The notes beneath the pieces were generated by a model. The model saw nothing but the letters and a program-made list of their open reading frames with translations, did no database searches and was not told the DNA's origin. Shown piece by piece: positions 1 through 7,137 of a stretch of DNA of 51,766 bases (positions are counted from its first letter, which is position 1; each line of letters starts with the position of its first letter). The position numbers and the translations under genes were made by a program. Origin of the DNA: Legionellales bacterium (GTDB lineage: Bacteria > Pseudomonadota > Gammaproteobacteria > DSM-16500); NCBI GenBank assembly GCA_947478495.1, contig CANJVW010000009.1, positions 1 through 51,766 of the forward strand, written 5' to 3'.

Positions 1-1
1 G

Positions 2-133
2 CACCATGTTCAGGCTATTACAGATGAGTGGTTGATGAAATATAACAACAAACGGCCTCACGAATCTCTTGGCGACTTGACGCCATGGCAATTCAGTGAG
101 AAATTACGACAGCTTGCTGGTGCTGTGCACTAA
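2..133 (+). pseudogene. IS3-family transposase OrfB, C-terminal end only
   Basis: The reading frame open from the window edge to a TAA at 131-133 translates to 43 residues containing YNNKRPHESLGDLTPWQF. This is the conserved C-terminal end of the DDE integrase core of IS3-family OrfB. Only the end is visible because the window starts inside the gene, so whether the full element is intact cannot be judged. A plausible right terminus of the element is near 152 (sequence ends in TCA), immediately before transporter coding sequence resumes. The family call is firm; the subgroup is not determinable here. Confidence 0.8.
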
Positions 134-889
134 AAAAGGAAGGTTTACCTCATAGCATGGGGTTGGCGTCTGGCATTTGCTATTTCCTTGATAATTGGAA
201 TAGCAACTTATCTGATGCGCCGAAATATGTCAGAACCACCTGCCTTTCAACAAGTATTAAAAACTAAAAGCACTGTTCACAACCCTATTCTAACATCATA
301 TCAATCTCAATGGAGGGAGTGTCTCGTCGCGTTTGGCCTAACTTTTTTACCAGCCACGGCTTTTTATTATGTATTTATGTTTTTACCAAATTACTTAGGC
401 AGTATATTGCATTTCAATACAAGCAAGGTCCTGGGCGACAATTCTCTATCTCTTTTGCGCAGGCTATGCATTATTCCATTTCTTGGCTTGGCAGCAGATA
501 AAATAGGTGGAGTCCGAATTGCACGTATATACTGCATCCTTTTTTTGTTATTAAGCTACCCATTATTGTATGGCATCATTTATCACTCAACATTCATGAA
601 CACTTTCATTTCCGGATTCGCTCTGTTAACAGCTTTAAATGCGGCAACAACACCTGGTCTATTGGTAAACTTATTCAAACTAAAAACAAGATGCACAACG
701 CTCTCTTTCACCTTTAACCTTTCTTTTGGTGTTTTTGGCGGCCTTGTTCCGCTGATTAGCTTTTTTCTGGTCAGCAAATGTGAAAGCAAACTAGCATCTA
801 TCTATTACTTAATGTTTTCCGCTATGATTAGCCTTATCACATCATTTTTTTTAAAAAGCACAAGGAGCAGTATACGTGACCAAGAATAG
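134..889 (+). pseudogene. MFS transporter (metabolite:H+ symporter type), 5'-truncated
   Basis: From about 155 the frame reads AWGWRLAFAISLIIGI and continues for about 245 residues with hydrophobic helices. AWGWRLAF corresponds to the WGWRxPF element that precedes helix 6 in MHS-type MFS transporters, so this is the C-terminal half (usual length about 430 residues). The first half is missing and the frame is directly preceded by the IS3 transposase end at 133, so insertion or recombination at the element removed it. A TTG at 188 could restart translation but would yield only half a transporter. It resembles, at low identity, the broken MFS gene at 7138-8414. Function is very probably lost. 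Confidence 0.75.
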
Positions 890-1415
890 CTATTCACCTA
901 TCCTGACAGATACCACAAAAAAAACATTTTTCGATTACATTGACGCCTTGGATATACCGCAAATAGATTATTTTGCGATTGGCGTACAAAATCAAGTTAA
1001 TAAAAAAAGCATTTCTCTCATGTCTTTGCCGGAGTGGCAAAAACATTTTTCAAATAATCAATATGCTGATTATGATCCTATACGTCGAGTGGCATTGCAT
1101 ACCAAGAGAAACTTTATACCATTCCAGGAAATTGATTTTGTCGATAACTTTGGAAAAGAAATTATGCGGCAACGAGAGATGATGGGAATCAAAAATGGTG
1201 TTATTCTAATGCAACGATTTGAAAAATTTAATTACATGATCACACTGGGCACTGGCTTTTCTAAATTCGATGCATTTGATTTTCTGAAGCGATATCACGA
1301 CAAGATTCATCTCATAAAAACAGACTTAATCAATTTAATTGAAAAAGATGCTAGCGATTTTTTACCGCCAACATTGCTAAAGCCAGCTACTCATCTTTCC
1401 GACGATGCCAAATAA
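876..1415 (+). CDS. LuxR-type autoinducer-binding domain protein without DNA-binding domain
   Basis: The 179-residue protein resembles the N-terminal ligand-binding domain of LuxR/TraR regulators. W54, F58, D67 and P68 are spaced like TraR W57, Y61, D70 and P71 (W-x3-Y/F-x8-D-P), and a GIKNG segment follows as in the family's Gly motif. The usual second Trp (TraR W85) is absent around PFQE (82-85). There is no C-terminal GerE-type helix-turn-helix; the protein simply ends after the sensor domain. GTG start at 876 is supported by AAGGAG at 862-867; the gene overlaps the end of the MFS remnant by 14 bp, so it was probably translated with it. It converges on the S24-like repressor gene with a 29-bp overlap. 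It may act as a ligand sponge or heterodimer partner, or be a relic; that is inference. Confidence 0.6.
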   Translation: MTKNSYSPILTDTTKKTFFDYIDALDIPQIDYFAIGVQNQVNKKSISLMSLPEWQKHFSNNQYADYDPIRRVALHTKRNFIPFQEIDFVDNFGKEIMRQREMMGIKNGVILMQRFEKFNYMITLGTGFSKFDAFDFLKRYHDKIHLIKTDLINLIEKDASDFLPPTLLKPATHLSDDAK

Positions 1416-2049
1416 CAGACGCAGCGCTATCTACTTCGACTTGATAAAGAACCGGCTCAGCTGTTAATTCACCAGGATTGAGGCAAGTTAAATTATACCC
1501 ACCTGCATGATTCCTCACAAGCCTCCGGAAAAAACGCTCCCCGGTCTTCAAGTAAACGATGCAGTCTTTATTGATAACGGTTTCTATATCGCTGCCGTAA
1601 CGCATTTTCCCACCGATATAATCACCTGGCCAATAGAATGGTCGCATATCATCATTTGATACAATCATAATAACAGCATGAGGATGATTTTCTTTGAAAG
1701 CATTAGCATCTCTAATCATAGCGACTTCGTCGTCTTCGGTAGGAAGCTCCTGATTGCTAGGTGTTGCAAAATAACGACTAACGGTTGCTGTTTCTTTCGG
1801 ATCAAGACCAACCCCGTCCATGATCCAATTTTCGCTCACAATGAGATCTTCTGCGCGATAAACTTCTACACAACGCTCCGCGCCAGCCTGTGTTAGTTTG
1901 GTTGTGCCGTTTTCCCACGATTTTAAAGTGACTTCTGGCAAAGCATACTTTTCTTGCAAATATGAACGACTAACCCGCAAAAGTGAGCGAATATGTTTCA
2001 ACCTTTCGCCCGGCGTGGCTAATTCTCTTTTTTTTGAGTTTATCGTCAT
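1387..2049 (-). CDS. HTH / S24-like transcriptional repressor, protease residues replaced
   Basis: The protein has 220 residues. Residues about 14-65 form an XRE-like helix-turn-helix (ERLKHIRSLLRVSRSYLQEK ... TLKSWENG). Residues about 125-215 match the LexA/CI-type S24 C-terminal fold. In that family the catalytic Ser lies in a G-D-S-M-x-P box and a Lys lies in a V-K-R-L segment. Here the first box is NDDMRP (132-137), placing Asp134 where Ser is expected, and the second is FFRRL, placing Arg175 where Lys is expected. The protein should therefore bind DNA and dimerise but not self-cleave. The upstream region 2050-2173 is AT-rich and could hold its own operator; no site is assigned. Phage-type or stress-gene control is possible, but the target is unknown. 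Confidence 0.7.
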   Translation of the reverse strand: MTINSKKRELATPGERLKHIRSLLRVSRSYLQEKYALPEVTLKSWENGTTKLTQAGAERCVEVYRAEDLIVSENWIMDGVGLDPKETATVSRYFATPSNQELPTEDDEVAMIRDANAFKENHPHAVIMIVSNDDMRPFYWPGDYIGGKMRYGSDIETVINKDCIVYLKTGERFFRRLVRNHAGGYNLTCLNPGELTAEPVLYQVEVDSAASVIWHRRKDE

Positions 2050-2173
2050 TCCGCTGTATCTTTAAGCAACCACATCGGGACATTTTCTCACAAAAAATCA
2101 GTGCTGTGTTTTTTAATTTAAAATGAATTAACAGCTAAAATAGCATAATACGAAAAAATGTCGAAATACACTG

Positions 2174-2523
2174 CTATTTAAAGTAATGTGTTTTATCAAT
2201 CCCTATCATTTCAATCGATACATGAATCTTTTGATCGGCGTGGCCCATGTGGCTTTGCAACAACTGCATCATACTATGCGCCGCATTCGTAATTGTTTCA
2301 AGTGAGCGCCCCGCAAACAGTCGGATAGTCAGATGAATAAAGGCATAATCCGGTGCGCCATCCCCCAGGTAATACTCTGTGTGCACTCTATCGCACGGCT
2401 TTTACAACCCTTCAACTCAGTTGGCAAAATACGGACTAGCGTTTCATGGCATTCTCGAAAAAGCGCATGAAAACTGGTTTTTTTAATGAGGTTATCGCTA
2501 TGTTCTAAAATGAGATGAGGCAT
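2174..2523 (-). pseudogene. hpaF: 5-carboxymethyl-2-hydroxymuconate isomerase, frameshifted
   Basis: Two overlapping minus-strand frames together rebuild one about 117-residue protein. The first, from ATG at 2523, begins MPHLILEHSDNLIKK; the second, ending at 2174, contains GAPDYAFIHLTIRLFAGRSLE. Both segments match CHMI/HpaF of the tautomerase superfamily, including the N-terminal catalytic Pro after Met and the FxHxxxxxxAGR segment. The second frame lies in the -1 phase near 2390-2400, consistent with loss of one base after the KSRAI codons. The enzyme would isomerise a ring-cleavage product in homoprotocatechuate degradation. No other gene of that pathway is identified in the window. Confidence 0.75.
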
Positions 2524-2543
2524 AGATAATCCTACTTAATCGG

Positions 2544-2900
2544 TTAGACACCGCCCACATAATACCAACGCCCATTCTCTAAATCAAACGTACTGACCCC
2601 ATAAATGATTTGTTTTTTATTTTTCGCATAAAAGTGCGCGCACAATTCAACGATACCCACAGTAAGTGATAAGAGAAAAGGGGTCTGCCATCGAATTTTT
2701 GTTTTTTATGCTACGCTGAAAATCCCAAGATTGATTATTAATCAGTACGCCACCAAGGTAGTACTCTCTCGCTTTAGCGCCGACATCATTTCCCTGATAA
2801 AACAAAGCGTGATCCTCTGAGGTGATAGGCTCTTCAAACTCGGGATGGTGAACGGTCAGATTAGAGATGCGCCTTCTTCATCGTAATCTACCCACCATAC
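2544..2900 (-). pseudogene. Degraded gene of unknown family, at least two frameshifts
   Basis: No long open frame exists here, but the minus strand reads as protein if frames are switched. About 2865-2900 gives VWWVDYDEEG. About 2690-2875 gives RISNLTVHHPEFEEPITSED, then DHALFYQGNDVGAKAREYYL and GGVLINNQSWDFQRSIKNKN. About 2544-2675 gives LSLTVGIVELCAHFYAKNKK and VSTFDLENGRWYYVGGV before a TAA. Residue composition and continuity look like a former globular protein of about 115 residues. I do not recognise the family. It sits between the isomerase pseudogene and the decayed Ser/Pro-rich paralogue, all on the same strand, so a former operon has decayed. This call accounts for most of the roughly 700-bp stretch without an intact gene. 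Confidence 0.45.
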
Positions 2901-2908
2901 TTTAGATG

Positions 2909-3132
2909 CTACGGACGTGCCACAGCAACGTGTTTCTGAGAAGATATTGCAGCTGCGATATAGGCAGTTGTGATGATTTGGCTGTAAGCGATAACTTGGA
3001 TAATCCGCCTACTGCCGCCGCAGCAGATGCTAACGATGGCGTCTTCAAAACAGATAATGCGGATACCCCTTTAGGATGATGAATAACAAATTCATTTCTA
3101 ATGATTGATTTGCGAGCCTGAAGCCTTATCAT
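2909..3132 (-). pseudogene. Decayed paralogue of the Ser/Pro-rich protein at 4359-4928 (3' end)
   Basis: The minus-strand frame contains SVLKTPSLASAAAAVGGLSK, then LSLTAKSSQLPISQLQ. It aligns with SVLKTKPSAPSAAAAGSALS and LSLTAKPPQPPVSQLQ at the C-terminus of the protein encoded at 4359-4928. A frame change then yields VAVARP followed by TAG at 2909-2911, the same terminal residues as the intact copy. The two DNA stretches (2909 to about 3060, and 4359 to about 4521) are clearly related. No Ser-rich body remains upstream; the region before 3060 is unrelated or too diverged. The lipase gene at 3216 lies between the two copies on the other strand. Confidence 0.6.
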
Positions 3133-3215
3133 TATCTATGCTCACTCGTAATTTTTAAGATGAGTTAAACTAAATATATGATTATCGACATTGTACGATT
3201 AAGATAGGAAGCTGA

Positions 3216-4298
3216 ATGAATTTATTGAAAAAATATATTTCCCTAATTTTTTTTACAATGAGTATTTTATTTTTTACCTCCGCTGTTTATGCGAAATTTC
3301 TTGGCGCATTTTTTGGCGAATTTTTTCCTGTAAAAGATGCAGCAGCATTCTCCTTGCTAGTATATCAAGATGAAGAAAATACACCGCCAATTCCCGATGG
3401 CTTTATTTTATTGTGTCAATGTCCTTTAGAATTTCAAAATAAAGATTATTATGGTGAAGCATATTATCGGTTAGATTATGGCATCTATTCTGACGGACAT
3501 AAAGCTGATCAGCCTATTGGTGTAACAGTTGTTATTGCGCATAGAGGCACCATATTAAAATTTGATAATTTACTTGATGACTTACAGATTATTTTAAAAA
3601 CAGCTCCTAATTCATTTTTTACTGGCTCAAAACCATTTACTGATTATGTCATATCTTTAACTTATGATAAGTTTCCTGATCTTTTGCTTGCTCATACATT
3701 TATTCATACAGGTCATTCTCTCGGTGCAATACATGCTGAATTAAGCTACGTATATCAATCTGCTTATAATTATGGTCACGGAAATGTCTATGCTATTACA
3801 TTTGAAAGTCCCGGCTCTAAAGAAATGATAGAAAGTTTTATGTTGAAAAATTTTTTTCCAATAGACGCTCTAGATATTGCGTGGAACATTGAAATTATCA
3901 ATACGGATGTTAACGCCATAAATACGTTAAATCAGGAAGTTTCTCCAATATGGCCAATACACCCCGGGTATCATTTTATTAATATTCCAAAGGTTGATTT
4001 ATCACCAATTGATATTAAGTATTTTTCAACGCTTTTTACTGATGATCAACATAGTATGGCAAATATTTATGATTATTTCAAAAATGGTGGTCAATTATAT
4101 TTGGACGATATTTATCCCGTAGGGATAGTAAATGCATTTAAATACTATAAAACATATAAGCCGAAAGATAATGATGAGCATCACAATTATTGGGATCAAG
4201 CTTTTAAAATTTATTGGGATCGTCACAACGAAATACATGCAGAATATGGAAGTCTAGATAACTATCGAGCATATATGATTAGACATCACCTATCCTGA
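3216..4298 (+). CDS. Secreted class-3-like lipase
   Basis: The 360-residue protein starts with a signal peptide: Lys4-Lys6 region, hydrophobic run 9-22, likely cleavage after AVYA (residue 26). Residues VVIAHRGT (105-112) and HTGHSLGAIHAE (164-175) match the fungal/class-3 lipase fold, with Ser168 as nucleophile in GHSLG. Asp or Glu near FESPGS (197-201) and His279 in DDQHSM are candidate triad partners. It should hydrolyse acylglycerols or phospholipids outside the cytoplasm. ATG at 3216 follows AGGAAG at 3206-3211. It is markedly AT-rich compared with the pilus and housekeeping genes, which suggests horizontal origin. Secretion beyond the inner membrane would need a type II system, not visible here. 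A role in host or prey lipid attack is inference. Confidence 0.7.
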   Translation: MNLLKKYISLIFFTMSILFFTSAVYAKFLGAFFGEFFPVKDAAAFSLLVYQDEENTPPIPDGFILLCQCPLEFQNKDYYGEAYYRLDYGIYSDGHKADQPIGVTVVIAHRGTILKFDNLLDDLQIILKTAPNSFFTGSKPFTDYVISLTYDKFPDLLLAHTFIHTGHSLGAIHAELSYVYQSAYNYGHGNVYAITFESPGSKEMIESFMLKNFFPIDALDIAWNIEIINTDVNAINTLNQEVSPIWPIHPGYHFINIPKVDLSPIDIKYFSTLFTDDQHSMANIYDYFKNGGQLYLDDIYPVGIVNAFKYYKTYKPKDNDEHHNYWDQAFKIYWDRHNEIHAEYGSLDNYRAYMIRHHLS

Positions 4299-4358
4299 AA
4301 ACGCATAGCAACCGCCTGAAACTTAAGTTTCAGACAGCTGCTATATGTGCTTTACATG

Positions 4359-4928
4359 TTACGGACGTGCCACAGCAACAACACGCTGCTGAGAGGATGA
4401 TTGCAGCTGCGATACAGGCGGTTGTGGTGGCTTAGCTGTAAGCGATAACTTGGATAATGCACTACCTGCAGCCGCTGCGGAAGGAGCTGACGGTTTCGTC
4501 TTCAAGACAGATGATGCTAATGCCTTCTTCGCAGAAGGTGGAGGTGGCGGTATCAAGTCATCTGAGTCTGAGCTTAAGCTAAGCGCCACCTGCATTTTCT
4601 TCGAAGAAGAGACAGCGGGTGATGGCGGTGAAGAAGAAGCTTGGCCTCCACTCTTAGGTGGTGTCGATGAGAAAGAGCTTCTAGCAGAGCTAATATCATT
4701 ATCACTGCCACTACTACTTGGTATGCCAGGCAATGTTTGTGATTCGATACTACTGCTACGAGAAAAACTTGGGGAAGTATCGAAGGATATTGCTGATTCG
4801 ACGCTACTCTGAGAAGCGCCAGATGTAACACGAGAAAAAACCGGGGAAGCATCGGAGAGCTTTCCTGATTGCTGTAGTTTCATAAAATCAAGAGGACCGG
4901 GTTGGTCATATATGGACTTCTTTCTCAA
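4359..4928 (-). CDS. Ser/Pro-rich low-complexity protein, effector-like
   Basis: The 189-residue product is dominated by Ser, Pro and Ala. It has Ser clusters between 30 and 110 (for example SSSGSDNDISSARSS), a PPPPP run near 128, and an Ala/Lys-rich C-terminal segment ending VAVARP. It has no signal peptide or membrane segment and I recognise no catalytic domain. The open frame begins at TTG 4928, inside the last codons of the upstream VOC gene (23-bp overlap); an ATG at residue 16 (4883) is the alternative start. Disordered proteins of this kind are common among type IV-secreted effectors of Legionellales, but no secretion signal can be proven here. A decayed paralogous C-terminus lies at 2909-3132. 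Confidence 0.5.
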   Translation of the reverse strand: MRKKSIYDQPGPLDFMKLQQSGKLSDASPVFSRVTSGASQSSVESAISFDTSPSFSRSSSIESQTLPGIPSSSGSDNDISSARSSFSSTPPKSGGQASSSPPSPAVSSSKKMQVALSLSSDSDDLIPPPPPSAKKALASSVLKTKPSAPSAAAAGSALSKLSLTAKPPQPPVSQLQSSSQQRVVAVARP

Positions 4929-5331
4929 AAATCATTGCATCACGTCTAAATGATTTAAATTCGAGTGATATTCCATTAGGATCATAGAAAAAAAAAGTCG
5001 CTTGCTCGCCAGGCTTTCCCTTAAAACGAATATAGGGCTCAATCACAAATTGAATGTTGTTGTCTTTTAATTTTTGAACCAATGCATGCCAATCATCCCA
5101 TTCTAAAATGACACCAAAATGCGGTACAGGAACACGGTGGCCATCGACAGGATTCACAAATCGATCTATTATTTGACTTGGGTTTTCGTGAAATACCAAT
5201 TGATGGCCAAAAAAATCAAAGTCAGCCCAGGTCGCACTTGAACGACCTTCCGCACATCCTAATATTTCCCTATAAAAATGACGAGCTTTTGCGAGATTCG
5301 GAACAGGAATAGCCAGATGAAAAGGTCTCAT
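4906..5331 (-). CDS. VOC-family (glyoxalase/dioxygenase-like) protein
   Basis: The 141-residue protein has the two beta-alpha-beta-beta-beta modules of the vicinal oxygen chelate superfamily. Candidate metal ligands are His5 (MRPFHLAIPV), His71 (VPHFGVI) and Glu124 (ISLEFKSF). I chose ATG at 5331 because TTGAGGATATT precedes it and the family normally starts directly with this strand; the frame stays open to 5364. It lies 48 bp after the FAD monooxygenase gene on the same strand, and its last codons overlap the next gene. VOC enzymes open rings, isomerise or bind antibiotics, so the substrate is not determinable. Context suggests it handles the product of the monooxygenase. Confidence 0.75.
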   Translation of the reverse strand: MRPFHLAIPVPNLAKARHFYREILGCAEGRSSATWADFDFFGHQLVFHENPSQIIDRFVNPVDGHRVPVPHFGVILEWDDWHALVQKLKDNNIQFVIEPYIRFKGKPGEQATFFFYDPNGISLEFKSFRRDAMIFEKEVHI

Positions 5332-5379
5332 AATATCCTCAAAATGACGCGATGAGCCTACCACTCGCTCGGTAAGGGG

Positions 5380-6894
5380 TCAAGTGCGAGGAAGTATTTG
5401 ATGAATAGCTATAAATTCCAAAAGTGCATTGTCTTGATTTAAATTGGCATAAGCAATATAGCCATCAGGTCTAATAAAATAGACAGCGCTTTCCTTTAGC
5501 CCGGCTTTCTTGGCCTCTTTGCTCCATGGAAATACCTGCAAAACGAAACCTAATTTAGTAATAGATTGGCAAAAATCGTCTTGTAACTTTCCGTAGACAT
5601 GAATTTGCCAATCAAGTATTTCTAATGATTTAAAATTATCACTATCCCCCATTCGAACCCAAGGCAGTCGATCTCCGCCCGCAACCCTGCCTGCTTCACC
5701 TTTGCTGAGGGGGCTTTTGCGATACTGTATTTTAATTTGTGACACGGTATCAAATACAAATAATTTGACACGTGCGAAACGCGCGACAAATGGAAACACA
5801 TAGGGAAACCAAATTTTCTTAATGAATTTTCCAAGGAGGCCCTCATTGGTAATAGCCTGGAAAACTTTATCCGTCGTTGAAGCCAGTTGATGGGCAAACG
5901 TAATGCGTTCGGCCTCAAAGCTATCCAAGATGGAAACCGCGGCACGCTTTTGCAAAACAGCGGCTATCTTCCAAGCAAGATTGATCGCATCACCAATACC
6001 GGTATTCATGCCCTGCCCGCCTACCGGGCTATGAATATGTCCTGCATCACCTAAGAGAAATACACGCCCCTCTCTGAAATGTTTAGCAACCCGATGATGA
6101 GAATGATAGGTGGAAAACCAATTTAATTTAGAAATGGAAAGTTTGGTATTCTTGATAACGGCAGGAACGACGTCTAAAAACTCAATTGTTTTATTACCTT
6201 CTATTGCCTTAGGAACAATTCCAATGAGGCGAACCGAACCGCTTCTACGAATAGGAAAAACAAGCGTAAAATCCGTATCGCCTAAACAAAGCTGCATATT
6301 ATCTTTGATCGCCTCACCGCTTGCCAACACATCCGCCACAAAATAAATTTGCAGGTAGGTCCCGCCTGGAAAATCGAGCTTTAATTGATTGCGCACCACA
6401 CTACGCGCACCATCACATCCCAATAAATAATGGGTGGTAGCGATTTCAGTACCGTCCGGTTTTTTAAGGGTCGCCGAAACACCATGATCATCTTCCAAAA
6501 ATTCGATTAACTCCGTATTTCGTTCAACGGTCACACCGGATTGATGCAAATGCTCAAGCAATATTTTTTCATGGTCATCTTGTGGAAATGAAAGAATAAA
6601 AGGAAAGGGACTTGAATCTTTGCCGATCAGGCCAAATACAACGGAAGCGGCAATATTTCCCTGTTGACGAATGGTCACATCTTCAACCTTAATACCTTTT
6701 TCTACGAGCTCATGGGCTATACCAATCTGGTGGTAAAATTCCAGCGTGCGCGCGTGAACGACCATTGCGCGAGACGTTTGCCCAGGACCGCTGTCTTTGT
6801 CAATAATTCGTACTCGCACGCCTAGTTTTGTTAGCCATAAAGCAAGCACTAACCCAGTGGGTCCCGCACCAACAATCAATATTTTCTCATCCAT
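5380..6894 (-). CDS. FAD-dependent aromatic-ring monooxygenase (PheA/TfdB type)
   Basis: The protein has 504 residues. GAGPTG (9-14) is the dinucleotide-binding loop, LLGCDGARSVVRNQL holds the DG motif, and GDAGHIHSPVGGQGMNTGIG holds the GD motif that contacts the flavin ribityl chain. The C-terminal about 120 residues form the thioredoxin-like domain typical of phenol hydroxylase-type flavoproteins, ending with FIRPDGYIAYA. It should hydroxylate an aromatic or polyketide substrate using NAD(P)H and oxygen. It is followed by the VOC gene, a pairing common in aromatic or polyketide oxidation. The substrate cannot be named. Length is normal and no frameshift is visible. Confidence 0.85.
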   Translation of the reverse strand: MDEKILIVGAGPTGLVLALWLTKLGVRVRIIDKDSGPGQTSRAMVVHARTLEFYHQIGIAHELVEKGIKVEDVTIRQQGNIAASVVFGLIGKDSSPFPFILSFPQDDHEKILLEHLHQSGVTVERNTELIEFLEDDHGVSATLKKPDGTEIATTHYLLGCDGARSVVRNQLKLDFPGGTYLQIYFVADVLASGEAIKDNMQLCLGDTDFTLVFPIRRSGSVRLIGIVPKAIEGNKTIEFLDVVPAVIKNTKLSISKLNWFSTYHSHHRVAKHFREGRVFLLGDAGHIHSPVGGQGMNTGIGDAINLAWKIAAVLQKRAAVSILDSFEAERITFAHQLASTTDKVFQAITNEGLLGKFIKKIWFPYVFPFVARFARVKLFVFDTVSQIKIQYRKSPLSKGEAGRVAGGDRLPWVRMGDSDNFKSLEILDWQIHVYGKLQDDFCQSITKLGFVLQVFPWSKEAKKAGLKESAVYFIRPDGYIAYANLNQDNALLEFIAIHQILPRT

Positions 6895-6958
6895 AGATTT
6901 GTATATAAGCTATGACAGGGAAGAGGTCAACCCTTCTTCGCGAATGAAGGGATCAAGC

Positions 6959-7007
6959 ACCACCACCGACCCTACTTTCGACACGGATTAACGTGGTCGG
7001 TGGTGGT
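6959..7007. repeat. 13-bp perfect inverted repeat in the intergenic gap
   Basis: ACCACCACCGACC (6959-6971) and GGTCGGTGGTGGT (6995-7007) are exact reverse complements separated by 23 bases. There is no T-run, so it does not look like a simple terminator. Another short palindrome (CCCTTC ... GAAGGG, 6931-6951) lies just upstream. The rest of the gap 6895-7137 contains what may be a coding scrap (KAKLKKQLAQAEAI in one plus frame, about 7040-7080) and an AGACCTCTTGCATAA stretch at 7080-7094 that could be an insertion-sequence end. The origin is unproven; remnants of a mobile element are the likeliest explanation. Confidence 0.5.
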
Positions 7008-7137
7008 AAACCCCTTTCATTATGATCGGCGCTTAGAAAGCGAAGCTGAAGAAACAACTAGCACAGGCAGAGGCTATCATTAGACCTCTTGCATAACCCA
7101 TAAATTCCATTACAATCTCGACTTTTTGGCATTGTAG

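Noticed and set aside
4450-4812. Long plus-strand frame opposite the Ser/Pro-rich gene
   Set aside because: It is the antisense shadow of low-complexity DNA, with no ribosome-binding site or recognisable protein; the minus-strand frame has the paralogous copy and shared end.
2174-6894. An intact aromatic-degradation cluster linking the isomerase, VOC protein and FAD monooxygenase
   Set aside because: The isomerase is frameshifted, is separated by the lipase on the other strand, and no ring-cleavage dioxygenase of that pathway is recognisable; only the monooxygenase-VOC pair is a credible unit.
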